Origin: Roseateles sp. SL47
GTDB lineage: Bacteria; Pseudomonadota; Gammaproteobacteria; Burkholderiales; Burkholderiaceae_C
Reading direction: 5' to 3'
Assembly (NCBI RefSeq): GCF_026625885.1
Contig: NZ_CP113068.1
Coordinates: 3,472,001 to 3,536,000 of the forward strand
DNA: 64,000 bases
The notes beneath the pieces are model-generated. The model saw nothing but the letters and a program-made list of their open reading frames with translations. It made no database searches and had not been told where the DNA came from. The position numbers and the translations under genes were made by a program. Below are positions 52,376 through 61,397 of this stretch, piece after piece (the first letter of the stretch is position 1; each line of letters starts with the position of its first letter).

Positions 52376-54892
52376 ATGAATTCGAACTTCCCACGTACCG
52401 CCGCTGCGCGCGCTATTCGCCCAAGTCGCAACACTGCCGCGCCTACGCGACCGCTCGCCTTGGCCCTGGTGATCCACCTCGCCTGGGCGGGCGGCATGGC
52501 TGGCTTTCTTGCCTCCGGCGCACAGGCTCAGAGCGCGACCGCGCTGGTGCAGGCCCAGGTGCCGGCAGGCCCGCTGGGCGAGGCGCTGAGCCGCTTTGCG
52601 CTGCAGGCCGGCGTGTCGCTGGCAGTGGATGCTGACAAGGTCAAGGGCAAGACCAGCGCCGGGCTGACCGCTGCGGTGACGGTGGATGAGGGCTTCCGCC
52701 GTCTGCTGCTGGGCAGCGGCTACCGGATTGATCGCAGCGCGGCCGGCTTTGTGTTGGTGGCTGCGCCCGCTGCGCCGGCCGCGCCCCAGACGGCGCAGGC
52801 GGCAACGCCACCCGTGCGCGCATCGGCGCCCGGTGTTGAGCCGACACTGACGACCGTGCTGCCCGTCGTGACGGTCACTTCCAACCGCCTGGGCGACATC
52901 ACCGAGGGCACCGGCTCCTATACCGCCGGTGCCATCGCCACCGCGACCCGACTGGTGCTGACCCCGCGCGAGACACCTCAAGCGATCAGTGTTGTGACCC
53001 GCCAGGAGATGAGCGACTTCAACCTGACCTCAATCGATGCGGTGATGGCACACACCCCGGGTGTCAGCATCGTCACCTACGACAGCGAGCGCACCGAGTA
53101 TTACGCGCGCGGCTTCGCCATCCAGAACTTCCAGTACGACGGCATCCCGATGCAACGGGACTCTTCTTACTCAGCGGGAAACACACTCACCGACATGGTC
53201 ATCTATGACCGCGTCGAGGTGCTCAAGGGCGCCACCGGCCTGCTCACCGGCAGCGGCGACCCGGGTGCGACGATCAACCTGATTCGCAAGAAACCGACCA
53301 AGAAATTTCAGGGTGAAGTGAGCCTGGGCGCTGGCTCCTGGGATAGTTACCGCAGCCAGCTTGATGTCAGCGGTGCGTTGAACTCGGCAGGCAGCTTGCG
53401 AGGCCGTGCCGTGGCGGCCTACCAGGACAATCACTCGCAGCTCGACGGCTACGAACGCAAGACCTCAACCTTCTACGCCGTGCTCGAGGCCGATCTCAGC
53501 ATGTCAACCCTGCTCACCCTCGGCGCCGATTACCAGGACAACACCCCGACCCGCTCGACCTGGGGCGGCATTCCGATCTATGACAGCAACGGCAACTTCA
53601 ATGAGATGCCGCGCTCCTTTAACAATGGAGCCAATTGGAGCAGTTGGAAGCAATACACGCGCACCGCTTTCGCCACGCTGGAACACAGCTTCGACAATGA
53701 CTGGCTGCTCAAGGCCCAGTTCAACCATCAGATCAACGGCTACGACGCACCGCTCGGCGCTGCGGCAAGCGGCTACCCCAATCCTGCCGACGGCAGCGGC
53801 GTATCCACCTGGGAAGGCAAGTACGTCGGCAAGACGGTGGCGGATGCCCTCGACGTGTATGCCAGCGGACCGTTTGAGCTGCTCGGGCGCAAACACGAAC
53901 TGGTGCTGGGGGGCAGCCTGTCGGAGCGCACCTGGACCAATCAGGGCTATTGGACCAATGGCACCAGCGTGACTGATTATTTCGGCTGGAACGGCAACCT
54001 TGCCGAGCCGGACTGGGACAACCTGCCGGCCAGCAACAAGTACACCAACCGGGAAGTCACCCGTGAGAGTGGGCTCTACGCCACGGCCCGTCTCAATCTG
54101 CGCGACGACCTCAAACTGATCGCCGGCAGCCGCGTGCAGAACTACAAAAACGAAACGACCGATAAATCCGGCGTCATCGTTCCCTACCTCGGCAGCATTT
54201 ATGACCTGAACAAGCAGTATTCCCTCTACGCCAGCTATACCAGCATCTACAAGCCGCAGAGCCTGCAAGATGTCAACGGCAAAACGCTAGATCCGCTCGA
54301 AGGTCTCAACTACGAGGTCGGCATCAAGGGCAGCTTCTTCAACAGCCGCCTGAACGCCAGTGCCTCTGTCTTCATGCTGGAGCAGGACAACTATGCCAAT
54401 CCCACCAGCAGCTTGACCCCCGGTGGCGACACCGCCTATGAATCCATGAATGGTGTGCGCACCAAGGGTTTCGAAATGGAGGTGTCCGGCGAATTGATGC
54501 CGCAATGGCAGATCCACGCGGGCTTCAGCCACAAGATTTCCCGCCAGCAAGGGGAAAAGGTTGTGACACTGACCCCGGAAAACCAGTTCACCCTGAGTAC
54601 CGCCTACAAGCCCAACGTCCTGCCTGGTCTGACCCTTGGTGGTGGTGCGCGCTGGCAAGACAAAACATGGGACAACGTCAGCCATCCAACACTAGGCACC
54701 GTCAAACACACCGTCTCCGGCTACTGGTTGTTTGATGCCATGGCCGGCTACCAGATCGACAAGAACCTCTCGGTCAACCTGAATGTCAGCAACCTGCTCG
54801 ATAAGAAGTACTACACCATCTTCAGCTGGTACAGCACCTACACCTGGGGCGCCGGGCGGGCCTTCAACTTGAACGCCACGTACAAGTTCTGA
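52376..54892 (+). CDS. TonB-dependent siderophore receptor with signalling domain (FpvA/FoxA type)
   Basis: This 838-residue outer-membrane receptor imports a ferric siderophore or similar ligand with TonB energy and signals to FecR. It has a signal peptide (hydrophobic LALALVIHLAWAGGMAGFLAS, cut near AQA). The STN signalling domain (about 45-115) has QVPAGPLGEALSRFALQAGVSLAVDAD. The plug (about 180-330) has TPQAISVVTRQEMSDFNLTSIDA and VEVLKGATGLLTGSGDPGATINLI. The 22-strand barrel ends NLNATYKF with the C-terminal Phe. The start follows AGGA (52364-52367). It is separated from fecR by 266 bases that include the MITE. The ligand is unknown. Confidence 0.94.
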   Translation: MNSNFPRTAAARAIRPSRNTAAPTRPLALALVIHLAWAGGMAGFLASGAQAQSATALVQAQVPAGPLGEALSRFALQAGVSLAVDADKVKGKTSAGLTAAVTVDEGFRRLLLGSGYRIDRSAAGFVLVAAPAAPAAPQTAQAATPPVRASAPGVEPTLTTVLPVVTVTSNRLGDITEGTGSYTAGAIATATRLVLTPRETPQAISVVTRQEMSDFNLTSIDAVMAHTPGVSIVTYDSERTEYYARGFAIQNFQYDGIPMQRDSSYSAGNTLTDMVIYDRVEVLKGATGLLTGSGDPGATINLIRKKPTKKFQGEVSLGAGSWDSYRSQLDVSGALNSAGSLRGRAVAAYQDNHSQLDGYERKTSTFYAVLEADLSMSTLLTLGADYQDNTPTRSTWGGIPIYDSNGNFNEMPRSFNNGANWSSWKQYTRTAFATLEHSFDNDWLLKAQFNHQINGYDAPLGAAASGYPNPADGSGVSTWEGKYVGKTVADALDVYASGPFELLGRKHELVLGGSLSERTWTNQGYWTNGTSVTDYFGWNGNLAEPDWDNLPASNKYTNREVTRESGLYATARLNLRDDLKLIAGSRVQNYKNETTDKSGVIVPYLGSIYDLNKQYSLYASYTSIYKPQSLQDVNGKTLDPLEGLNYEVGIKGSFFNSRLNASASVFMLEQDNYANPTSSLTPGGDTAYESMNGVRTKGFEMEVSGELMPQWQIHAGFSHKISRQQGEKVVTLTPENQFTLSTAYKPNVLPGLTLGGGARWQDKTWDNVSHPTLGTVKHTVSGYWLFDAMAGYQIDKNLSVNLNVSNLLDKKYYTIFSWYSTYTWGAGRAFNLNATYKF

Positions 54893-54954
54893 GCTTGCTC
54901 ACTCAGCACATCGGACTGTGCGGCTGCTCAGTCCGATGCGCCCGCCGTGGGCCG

Positions 54955-55281
54955 ATCAGTTCCCAACCCGTGTCGGGACACATGCCGGGCCACAGGTTCT
55001 ATGTCCTGGAAAGCAAGGGCGAGCGGCTGGTGTTCTGGGGCGACCTGCTTCATGTGGCTGAGGTGCAGTTCCCTCGACCGGACATCACGATCCTGTTCGA
55101 CGTCGATCCAAAGGCCGCTGCGGCAGCACACCAACGTGCCTTTGCTGATGCGGCGAAAAACGGCTATTGGGTGGCGGGCGACCACGTGAGTTTCCCGGGT
55201 GTGGGGCATCTGCAGGCGGATGGCAAGGGCTATCGATGGCTGCCCATGCCCTACGTGAACGATTACTACCAGACACGCTGA
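54955..55281 (+). pseudogene. MBL-fold metallo-hydrolase, C-terminal remnant
   Basis: About 108 codons encode the C-terminal half of a metallo-beta-lactamase-fold hydrolase: SGHMPGHRFYVLESKGERLVFWGDLLH (with conserved Gly-His and Gly-Asp ligand motifs, in pieces), then VAGDHVSFPGVGHLQADG and GYRWLPMPYVNDYY. The N-terminal HxHxDH motif is missing and the region before SGH does not look like this fold. It follows the receptor gene directly, so it probably marks an old deletion junction. Confidence 0.72.
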
Positions 55282-55612
55282 AGAAAGGCGGCTGCTGCGG
55301 GTGCTCCAAACCGCCGGGCTCAAGCGCATGCTGACCCAGCGACTTCTTGCTCATTGAGCGCTCGCCTTGGCACTGCCCGGTTCTGCTGCGCAGGCTCCGC
55401 CACCGTTGCCGCAGCGATTCATCCCCAACTTGAGGTATGCCTGGCGCGCCCGTGCCAGAGGAAGGGATCTCGGTCGGAGGGCCCTGGGTCGGGTCTCCCT
55501 TTCATTGATGACATGCCGGTTTGTGGGCGTCGCAACCGTGCGTCGAACCCCGCGATACTCCCCAAGCCATTCGAGCCGCGTCACAGCGGCCTACGTTTCA
55601 GGGAGTCATCGC

Positions 55613-57643
55613 ATGACACGCTTCTCTCGCGCTCAGCCGCGGATGCGCCTGGCTGCGCCCGCGCTGCTGCTCTCCACCTGCTGCTGCGCCGTGCTTGCCT
55701 GGCCGGGCATCGTCGCGGCACAGACCGGGCCGTCCCGGGTGGTGGCGGACCCGCCACGCCTGCAGCTGATCCGCAAGGCTGCGCGCCCATCGGCGGGCCC
55801 GCAGTTGGAAGCACTGGCGCTGCCAGCGGCCACGTCCCATGAGGCCTCGCTGGACCTCAACGTGGTCTATACCGACGGCCAGATCTGGAACCCCGCCACG
55901 CAGCGTTTTGACAAGGTGAAGCTGCGCAGCTACCAGGGCAAGCAGGTGGACCCGCAAGCGCCCTTTGTCTCGCCCTTGCTGGAGGTCAAGCCGGGGGACA
56001 CCATCCGCATCCGGCTCAACAACCAGTTGCCGCCCTTCAACAACATGCCGGTGAGTGACCCCGGCGACGCCAACTGCGCAGCACCGCCCAGCGCCAACAC
56101 CCCGCACTGCTTCAACGGCACCAACCTGCATACCCACGGGCTGTGGGTGAACCCGGCCGGCAATGGGGACAACGTGCTGCTCTCCATCAACCCCGGCATC
56201 AGCTTCGAGTACGAGTACAACATCCCCTCCGACCATCCCGCCGGCACGTTTTGGTATCACACCCACCGCCATGGCTCCACTGCCTTGCAAGTGGCCAGCG
56301 GCATGGCCGGCGCGCTGATCATCCGAGGCGACCGCCCACCCACCACAACAGCGCCCGGTGACCTGGACACCCTGCTGACCTCCAGCACCAGCGAGTCCGT
56401 CAAGGAGCGCGTGCTGGTGCTGCAGCAGATCCAATACGCCTGCCGGGATGCCAATGGCGTCATCAAGCGCAATGCAGACAAGACCTACAAATGCGACCCC
56501 ACCGACGTCGGCGGCGTCAAGAACTATGACGACTTTACGCCGACCAGTTGGGCCACGTCCGGCCGCTACACCAGCATCAATGGCCAGGTGCTGCCGTGGT
56601 TTGACGATGCGCGCGCTGGCCGGCTGGAACGCTGGCGCCTGATCCATGGGGGCATCCGGGACACCGTCCACCTGCAATTGCGCAAGCTCAAGCCGTTCGC
56701 GCCGTCGCCGCAGGCCTTGAAGGCTGCGGACCAGTCGGCCTTCGTGGCCGAAAACTGCACGGGCGACCCGGTGCCGCTGTTCGCCGTCGCGGCAGATGGG
56801 CTCACCACCGCAGCGGCGACGGCCACCCCCTCCACCGTGCTGCAGCCAGGCTACCGCTGGGACCTGTTGCTCAACTTCCCGGAAGCAGGCACCTACTGCG
56901 TGATGGACCTGAGCGTGCAGTCGTCCGCCAGCGTCAGCCAACTGCCTACCTCACGGCAACTGCTCGGGCTGGTGCGCGTGGGCGCCGGCACTGCGGTGGT
57001 GCCAAGCCCGTCGGCCTACCTCACCAATCAACTGGTGGCACTGGCCACCACCAACATGCCGGCAGCGACAAGGGACCTTGTGGTGGCAGACCTGCGCAAT
57101 GGCTTGAAGCTCAACCGGTTTGTGCCGCACGCCACGGTGACAAACGACGAGGTGACCGGCTCCCAGTTCCTGGCTTTCAACATCGTGGTCGGCGCCAGCC
57201 CGCCTTTGTTCCAGGTCAACGGGCGCAGCTTTGAGCCGGGGCGGGTGGATCGCATCCTGACCATCGGCAACGTGGACGAATGGGTGCTGCGCTCAGACCT
57301 GGCGAGCCATCCCTTCCACATCCATGTGAACCCTTTCCAGATCGTCCGCATCCTGGACCCGAACGGCAAGGACGTGAGCGGGCCGGATGCCGTGGACGAT
57401 TGGGGCGGCACCGTGGACCCGCAGTACCGCGGGCTCAAGGGCACCTGGAAGGACACGCTGTGGGTGAAAAACGGCGGCAAGGGCGGGCGCTACACCTTGT
57501 TTGTGCGGACGAGGTATGAGCGCTACATCGGGGACTTTGTGCTGCATTGCCACATCCTGGACCACGAGGACCAGGGAATGATGCAGCACATACGGATTGC
57601 GTTGCCTGGGGCGGATAACCAGGGAGTGGGGCATTCGCATTGA
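55613..57643 (+). CDS. Secreted multicopper oxidase
   Basis: This 676-residue periplasmic or secreted copper oxidase has a signal peptide (LAAPALLLSTCCCAVLAWPG, cut after VAA) and three cupredoxin domains. Copper-ligand motifs are NLHTHGLWVNP (type 2/3), FWYHTHRHG, HPFHIHVNPFQ and LHCHILDHEDQGMM (type 1 with Cys and His). The axial ligand position after HCHILDHED is not the usual Met-type, and several Cys pairs (ANCAAP...PHCF; QYACRD...TYKCDP) suggest disulfides. It may oxidise phenols, metals or Cu(I). GGGAG precedes the ATG at 55613. The next gene starts six bases after the stop. Confidence 0.9.
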   Translation: MTRFSRAQPRMRLAAPALLLSTCCCAVLAWPGIVAAQTGPSRVVADPPRLQLIRKAARPSAGPQLEALALPAATSHEASLDLNVVYTDGQIWNPATQRFDKVKLRSYQGKQVDPQAPFVSPLLEVKPGDTIRIRLNNQLPPFNNMPVSDPGDANCAAPPSANTPHCFNGTNLHTHGLWVNPAGNGDNVLLSINPGISFEYEYNIPSDHPAGTFWYHTHRHGSTALQVASGMAGALIIRGDRPPTTTAPGDLDTLLTSSTSESVKERVLVLQQIQYACRDANGVIKRNADKTYKCDPTDVGGVKNYDDFTPTSWATSGRYTSINGQVLPWFDDARAGRLERWRLIHGGIRDTVHLQLRKLKPFAPSPQALKAADQSAFVAENCTGDPVPLFAVAADGLTTAAATATPSTVLQPGYRWDLLLNFPEAGTYCVMDLSVQSSASVSQLPTSRQLLGLVRVGAGTAVVPSPSAYLTNQLVALATTNMPAATRDLVVADLRNGLKLNRFVPHATVTNDEVTGSQFLAFNIVVGASPPLFQVNGRSFEPGRVDRILTIGNVDEWVLRSDLASHPFHIHVNPFQIVRILDPNGKDVSGPDAVDDWGGTVDPQYRGLKGTWKDTLWVKNGGKGGRYTLFVRTRYERYIGDFVLHCHILDHEDQGMMQHIRIALPGADNQGVGHSH

Positions 57644-57648
57644 GTGCG

Positions 57649-58158
57649 ATGGGGTGCACCATGGTTTGTATCTGCATCAGGTGGCGGCGGGGGCGAGCGG
57701 CTGGCTGGTGGGCGGGGCTGGGCGCGGGGCTGTGCTTGGTCTCGGGCGCGTGGGCGGCTGCGGGTGTGGCGAACCCGGAGTTGTGTCTCACGACGCGGAC
57801 CGTGTTGGATGCGCAGGCGGCGAGGGTGTGTTTGGTGCCGACGCCGGCAGAGACTGCTGCGGTCAAGGCAGGCCGTACCAGCGCGGTCGTCGCACTGAGC
57901 AGCTTCACGGCCACCGCGCCCGCAAGTGGCCGGATGGTGGCGTTCTGGCACACGCCGGAGGGACGGCGCATTGAATTGGGGCAGTTCACGGCGAGGCCGC
58001 ATCAAGGCCCGCAGCGCGTCAGGCTCTCATTGGCGGCGGTGGCTTCATTGCTGGAAGAGGGGCAGCCGCTTTGCGTGGAAGTGGTGTTTGTGGATGAGGC
58101 AGCGCGCGGCGGGGGGAATGCCGTGGTGGCGTTGGAGTGGGGGAGGGGGGCGCGCTAG
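57649..58158 (+). CDS. Secreted protein coupled to the multicopper oxidase (169 aa)
   Basis: This 169-residue exported protein has a signal peptide (WAGLGAGLCLVSGAWAAAG) and a small mature part with two Cys (NPELCLTTRTVLDAQAARVCLVP) and another late Cys (QPLCVEVVFVDEA). The strand-rich composition (VVALSSFTATAPASG, GRRIELGQFTARPH) suggests a beta-sandwich. It begins six bases after the oxidase stop, so the two are almost certainly cotranscribed; a GTG/TTG start further upstream would overlap the oxidase stop. No family is recognised. It may be a partner, chaperone or electron-delivery protein for the oxidase (inference). Confidence 0.65.
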   Translation: MGCTMVCICIRWRRGRAAGWWAGLGAGLCLVSGAWAAAGVANPELCLTTRTVLDAQAARVCLVPTPAETAAVKAGRTSAVVALSSFTATAPASGRMVAFWHTPEGRRIELGQFTARPHQGPQRVRLSLAAVASLLEEGQPLCVEVVFVDEAARGGGNAVVALEWGRGAR

Positions 58159-58561
58159 GCCAATGAATCATAGAAAACGGCTGTGTATGCTCCACATCTG
58201 AGGGTAGGCACTTTGGCCGGATCGTCAGCCGCTGCGCTGTTTCTTACCGGCAGAAGCTTCCCCCCCCCCCCACCGCGCCAACCAACTCATGGCTGACTGC
58301 ACTCAGAAGCCCGCGCAGCGCTGGATTTCTCTATAGTGCCTGAAGCGGGCTACACAGGGTTGCGATGAGAGCGGGACGACGCCCGACAGCGAGTAGTGCA
58401 ACTTGTGTGTGGGTGAGGGGTGGATCCCAACTTTGCTCGAAGTCGCCGGAGAACGGCAAGGTTCTTCCGTCACAACCGCATGAGTTGCCAAGGACGGGGT
58501 TGCCGTTGCGGGACGGGTGTGCCTTCGCTCCAGAGCGTTATGGAAGATGAAGGAAGGGCGT
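58159..58561. other. Intergenic region with poly-C tract
   Basis: These 403 bases separate the oxidase unit from the PIN-like gene. They hold a run of 12 C (58260-58271) and no gene that I can support. The 3' part is the leader of the gene at 58562. Confidence 0.55.
58260..58271 (+). repeat. Poly-C tract (12 bases)
   Basis: Twelve C residues in a row lie upstream of the first PIN-like gene. A second tract of 11 C lies at 60643, just past the start of the second PIN-like gene, so the pair brackets both. Confidence 0.9.
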
Positions 58562-59401
58562 ATGCCGTTGTACTTGCTTGACAAAAATGTTGTTGAGGAC
58601 ATCAAGGATGGCCTCGCTGGTAGAAGTGGTCAGGGCGAGAGGTTTGCCCGAGCGATTGACAAGAGCGGCAACACGATCAGTCCAATCCTCGCCATCATGG
58701 AGAGTGGGACGGGGCAGCCACCGACTGCTGAGGCCACGCTGGAATCCATGAGGGTCGATTCGCAAGCGGTTGGGCTGTTCTACACGCACGCAAGAACCGA
58801 CTCGACATACTTCGCGGAAGATGGGCTGACCGCAGTCACTGCACTTGCTCAGCACATGCGTGACAAGACGCAGGCGCTCATGCCGTTGGCCAACGAGCTC
58901 CGCGCAGTTCTGTGGCGCACTTTCAGTCTCGAGGATGCTTGGCCCGTCGTGCAGAAGATCGATGACTTGGCGAGACACGCGCAGGTCAGCATCGGCCATC
59001 CACTTGTTGCTTGTGCGATCGCATGTCTATATGGCCACGAAGGTGCCCGCGATTTGTTGAAGCCGGCGAAGACTCCCAACGCAGCAGATGCCTACAACCC
59101 GGTGGTCGACATCCGACTCATGATGGAAACGGCGTACATCCGAGAATTGTGGAACGAGGCCGGCTCCAAGATGACCGTTCGTCTCTACAGCCAGGATCGC
59201 GGATTGAACGAGTTCTCTAAGCAGTTCAATATTTCTGTATCGCGTACTCGCATTCGCTTGAATGTGGGCGAGCAAGAAGTCATGTTCTCCGCGGTGGTCT
59301 CAGATGTGTTGCTGCCAAACCTTCAACGTTCGAAGAAGCAGCATAGGAAAGTCATGAGCTTCTTGAAGGAGGTTGCGGACGCGGCTTCCCCAGCAGATTG
59401 A
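58562..59401 (+). CDS. PIN-like domain protein of unknown function (279 aa)
   Basis: This 279-residue soluble protein starts MPLYLLDKNVVEDIKDG, with the first-strand LLD-x-N pattern of PIN-type nucleases (Asp and Asn near residues 7-9). A GPLVACAI-like helix HPLVACAIACLYGHEGARD, the acidic DAYNPVVDIRLMMETAYI and the late LYSQDRGLNEFSKQF (strand and Asp as in the PIN C terminus) support the fold. No antitoxin gene precedes it. It could be an RNA-cleaving toxin-like or defence nuclease. The ATG at 58562 follows GAAGGAAGGGC. It converges on another PIN-like gene (59747-60628). The assignment is by motif only. Confidence 0.6.
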   Translation: MPLYLLDKNVVEDIKDGLAGRSGQGERFARAIDKSGNTISPILAIMESGTGQPPTAEATLESMRVDSQAVGLFYTHARTDSTYFAEDGLTAVTALAQHMRDKTQALMPLANELRAVLWRTFSLEDAWPVVQKIDDLARHAQVSIGHPLVACAIACLYGHEGARDLLKPAKTPNAADAYNPVVDIRLMMETAYIRELWNEAGSKMTVRLYSQDRGLNEFSKQFNISVSRTRIRLNVGEQEVMFSAVVSDVLLPNLQRSKKQHRKVMSFLKEVADAASPAD

Positions 59402-59746
59402 ATCGGGAGACTTCCGGCAGTTACCCGCGCACGCAGATGGTGGAACTACTGAGGGTCGTCGATCTGGTCAGCTGCCTTGCTGCCGCTGGCCGGGAGCGGA
59501 AATCGGGACGGGATGACGCACCCCTGCTTGCGCTGTTCCGGCAGGTGCTGGCTGCAAGCTACTACGGCAGCCATGAGCTAGCCCGAGGCGAATCCCAAGG
59601 GGTAATGAAGGGCCGGCTTGATGCTGCGTCGGGATAGAGGTCAGCGGAAAGCTCGAGCTTTATAGGGATTCAGAGAGCTTTATAGTCAACGGACACTAAC
59701 AAAAGCGCCAACGCCCGCAGCGTTGACTCCGGCAGAATTCGACGGT

Positions 59747-60628
59747 TTACCGCTTGGCGCGGCGCCGTCCACTTGGCAGATACAAGTCCGCCCGCACCGG
59801 CATGTCGGCGTCCTCATGGCTGAGGAACTTCGGATTGAGAGGTAGCATGCCTAGCTCCTTGCCGAGCTGAGCGGGGCTCAGAACTTTCGTATGCAGCGTG
59901 CTGATGGGCTCATGCTTGCCTTGCGCCTCAAATTGGCGCATCAGCGTGTAGTCCGTGGTTAGAAGGCAGTACATGCCGTGGACCTCCGCAGTTTTCACAT
60001 GCCAAGCATCTTGGCTCGACTTCTCGCCGAGTCGGCGTCGAAGCGCGATGTATAGCGGGTCTGTGGACTGCTGCAGTCGCTCGCGCTGCAGCTCTTTCAT
60101 TCTCGGAGCCTTCATCGATGAGGGGCCGATGGAGATTTGCGGCATGCCATCGACGGACATGATTTCGATTCCATCGAGGACACTGCGTGCGAACAGTGAA
60201 TAGCCAGCGACCATTCCCGTTGGCTTCACCCACCTCTCGGTTATCAGTTCGCCCGAGGAATGAAGTTTGATAAGTCCATGGCGTGCTAGGTGTGCGAGCC
60301 CGACCAGATAGCAAGCGTCCTGGAAATTTCGGTGCTCATGTGGTGGAGCGTCTCTCGGAGGCCGGCGATGGACTGGCACCCGCGCGAGATAGCCGGTATC
60401 CACGGTGGTGTTGCCCCACGGTTGGTGCCCGGTGGATACCCACAGTGACTCGTGCAGGACTGCGGCTGCTAGGGCACTCGTGTCGATGAGGACGCGGATA
60501 GCCCCAGTCCGCTGCAGCCGGCGCCGTGTTCTAAAGGTGAACAGCTCCAGCAAGAAAATGCCGGTTCGACGCTGAGCTTCCCACTTGAGGATGTGAATCC
60601 AAGACTGAACTCTCTGTCGTGGGCTCAT
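59747..60628 (-). CDS. PIN-like domain protein 2 (293 aa)
   Basis: This 293-residue protein is on the opposite strand. It has a basic N-terminal region (RVQSWIHILKWEAQRR), then AIRVLIDTSALAAAVLHESLW, the classic PIN first strand with LIDTSAL, a FQDACYLVGLAHLARHGLIKL helix region, and SSQDAWHVKTAEVHGMYCLLTTDYTLMRQF, where QDAWH and LLTTDYTL resemble the PIN second half with conserved Asp residues. The C terminus is basic (GRRRAKR). The start lies 15 bases from the second poly-C tract. Its partner, if any, is unknown. It converges with the first PIN-like gene. Confidence 0.6.
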   Translation of the reverse strand: MSPRQRVQSWIHILKWEAQRRTGIFLLELFTFRTRRRLQRTGAIRVLIDTSALAAAVLHESLWVSTGHQPWGNTTVDTGYLARVPVHRRPPRDAPPHEHRNFQDACYLVGLAHLARHGLIKLHSSGELITERWVKPTGMVAGYSLFARSVLDGIEIMSVDGMPQISIGPSSMKAPRMKELQRERLQQSTDPLYIALRRRLGEKSSQDAWHVKTAEVHGMYCLLTTDYTLMRQFEAQGKHEPISTLHTKVLSPAQLGKELGMLPLNPKFLSHEDADMPVRADLYLPSGRRRAKR

Positions 60629-60642
60629 GGCGTGCTGTGGTA

Positions 60643-60653
60643 CCCCCCCCCCC
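60643..60653 (+). repeat. Poly-C tract (11 bases)
   Basis: Eleven C residues lie directly beyond the start codon side of the second PIN-like gene and 27 bases from the end of the IS3 remnant. It is a counterpart of the 12-C tract at 58260. Confidence 0.9.
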
Positions 60654-60679
60654 GAAATCCGCCGCTCCGAGAGGTAGAG

Positions 60680-60862
60680 CTATGCGGCCATGGCCAGCCC
60701 CTGTTTCAGGGTGATGCAGCCCAAGGCCATGTTCGGGCGCTCAAGGTTGTAGCGCCACATCCAGTGCGTGGCGAACTCCCGGACCTCATCAAGGTCCGAC
60801 CAATGGTACTGCGACAGCCACTCGTAGCGGACTGTCCAGTTGAAGTGCTTCCCGTAGGCATT
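60680..60862 (-). pseudogene. IS3-family transposase OrfB, C-terminal remnant
   Basis: Sixty codons on the minus strand encode the end of an IS3 OrfB integrase: NWTVRYEWLSQYHWSDLDEV, then EFATHWMWRYNLERPNMAL and a stop after KQGLAMAA. The ERP-x-x-AL motif with preceding YN is the hallmark of rve-type integrases downstream of the last catalytic Glu. The 5' part is cut at 60862, where the IS66 element begins about ten bases further on. Confidence 0.9.
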
Positions 60863-60956
60863 CTGTTAAAGCGTAAGCAGTCAATTACCTGCATCTTGAG
60901 ACGAGGCGCCTGAACTGACAGTCTTCGTCCCCACTTAACCAGTGAAGTGGGGACGT

Positions 60957-61397
60957 ATGTCTGTAGATCTTGAGGCGCTGAAGCGGCGTCTGATGCTGCC
61001 TCACAAGCCCGGAGGGCGCTGCGTGTACGACAAGGCGGCCAAGGCGGAGTTTGTCCAGGTGTGCCTGCAGCCGGGCGTGTCGGTGGCCCGTCTGGCACGC
61101 GAGTTCGGCGTCAATGCCAACCAGGTCGCACGGTGGATTCGTGATCACGGTCAGCTGCGCAAGCGCGCACCTGTCGAACGCTCCGCGGCGCCGGCCTCGC
61201 CCTTCGTCGCGGTGCCGGTGGTCCCAGTCGCTGCCGAGCGCTTCGTGCATGACCTTGACGACCGTTGCGATGTGAGTTTGCAGGCGACACCGCCTAACGG
61301 CGTGGCGGTCGAACTTCGAGGCGTCGGACAGCGCCAACTCGCCGATGTGCTGCAGATGCTGGGGAGGTTGACGTGTTCCGTCTCGACGAGCATCTGA
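60957..61397 (+). CDS. tnpA: IS66 accessory protein TnpA
   Basis: This 146-residue helix-turn-helix protein of IS66 elements has AKAEFVQVCLQPGVSVARLAREFG followed by NANQVARWIRDHG, the DNA-binding core, and a C-terminal strand region VAVELRGVGQRQLADVLQML. It is of a different subtype from the copy at 7848, with low similarity outside the helix-turn-helix. The tnpB GTG start overlaps its end (61373), as is usual for IS66. The gene itself looks intact. Confidence 0.88.
   Translation: MSVDLEALKRRLMLPHKPGGRCVYDKAAKAEFVQVCLQPGVSVARLAREFGVNANQVARWIRDHGQLRKRAPVERSAAPASPFVAVPVVPVAAERFVHDLDDRCDVSLQATPPNGVAVELRGVGQRQLADVLQMLGRLTCSVSTSI

Noticed and set aside
59398..59637. 79-codon ORF overlapping the stop of the first PIN-like gene (TTGA)
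   Set aside because: It needs a TTG start without a clear ribosome site and shows no recognisable features. The overlap with the upstream stop keeps it possible, but evidence is too weak to annotate.
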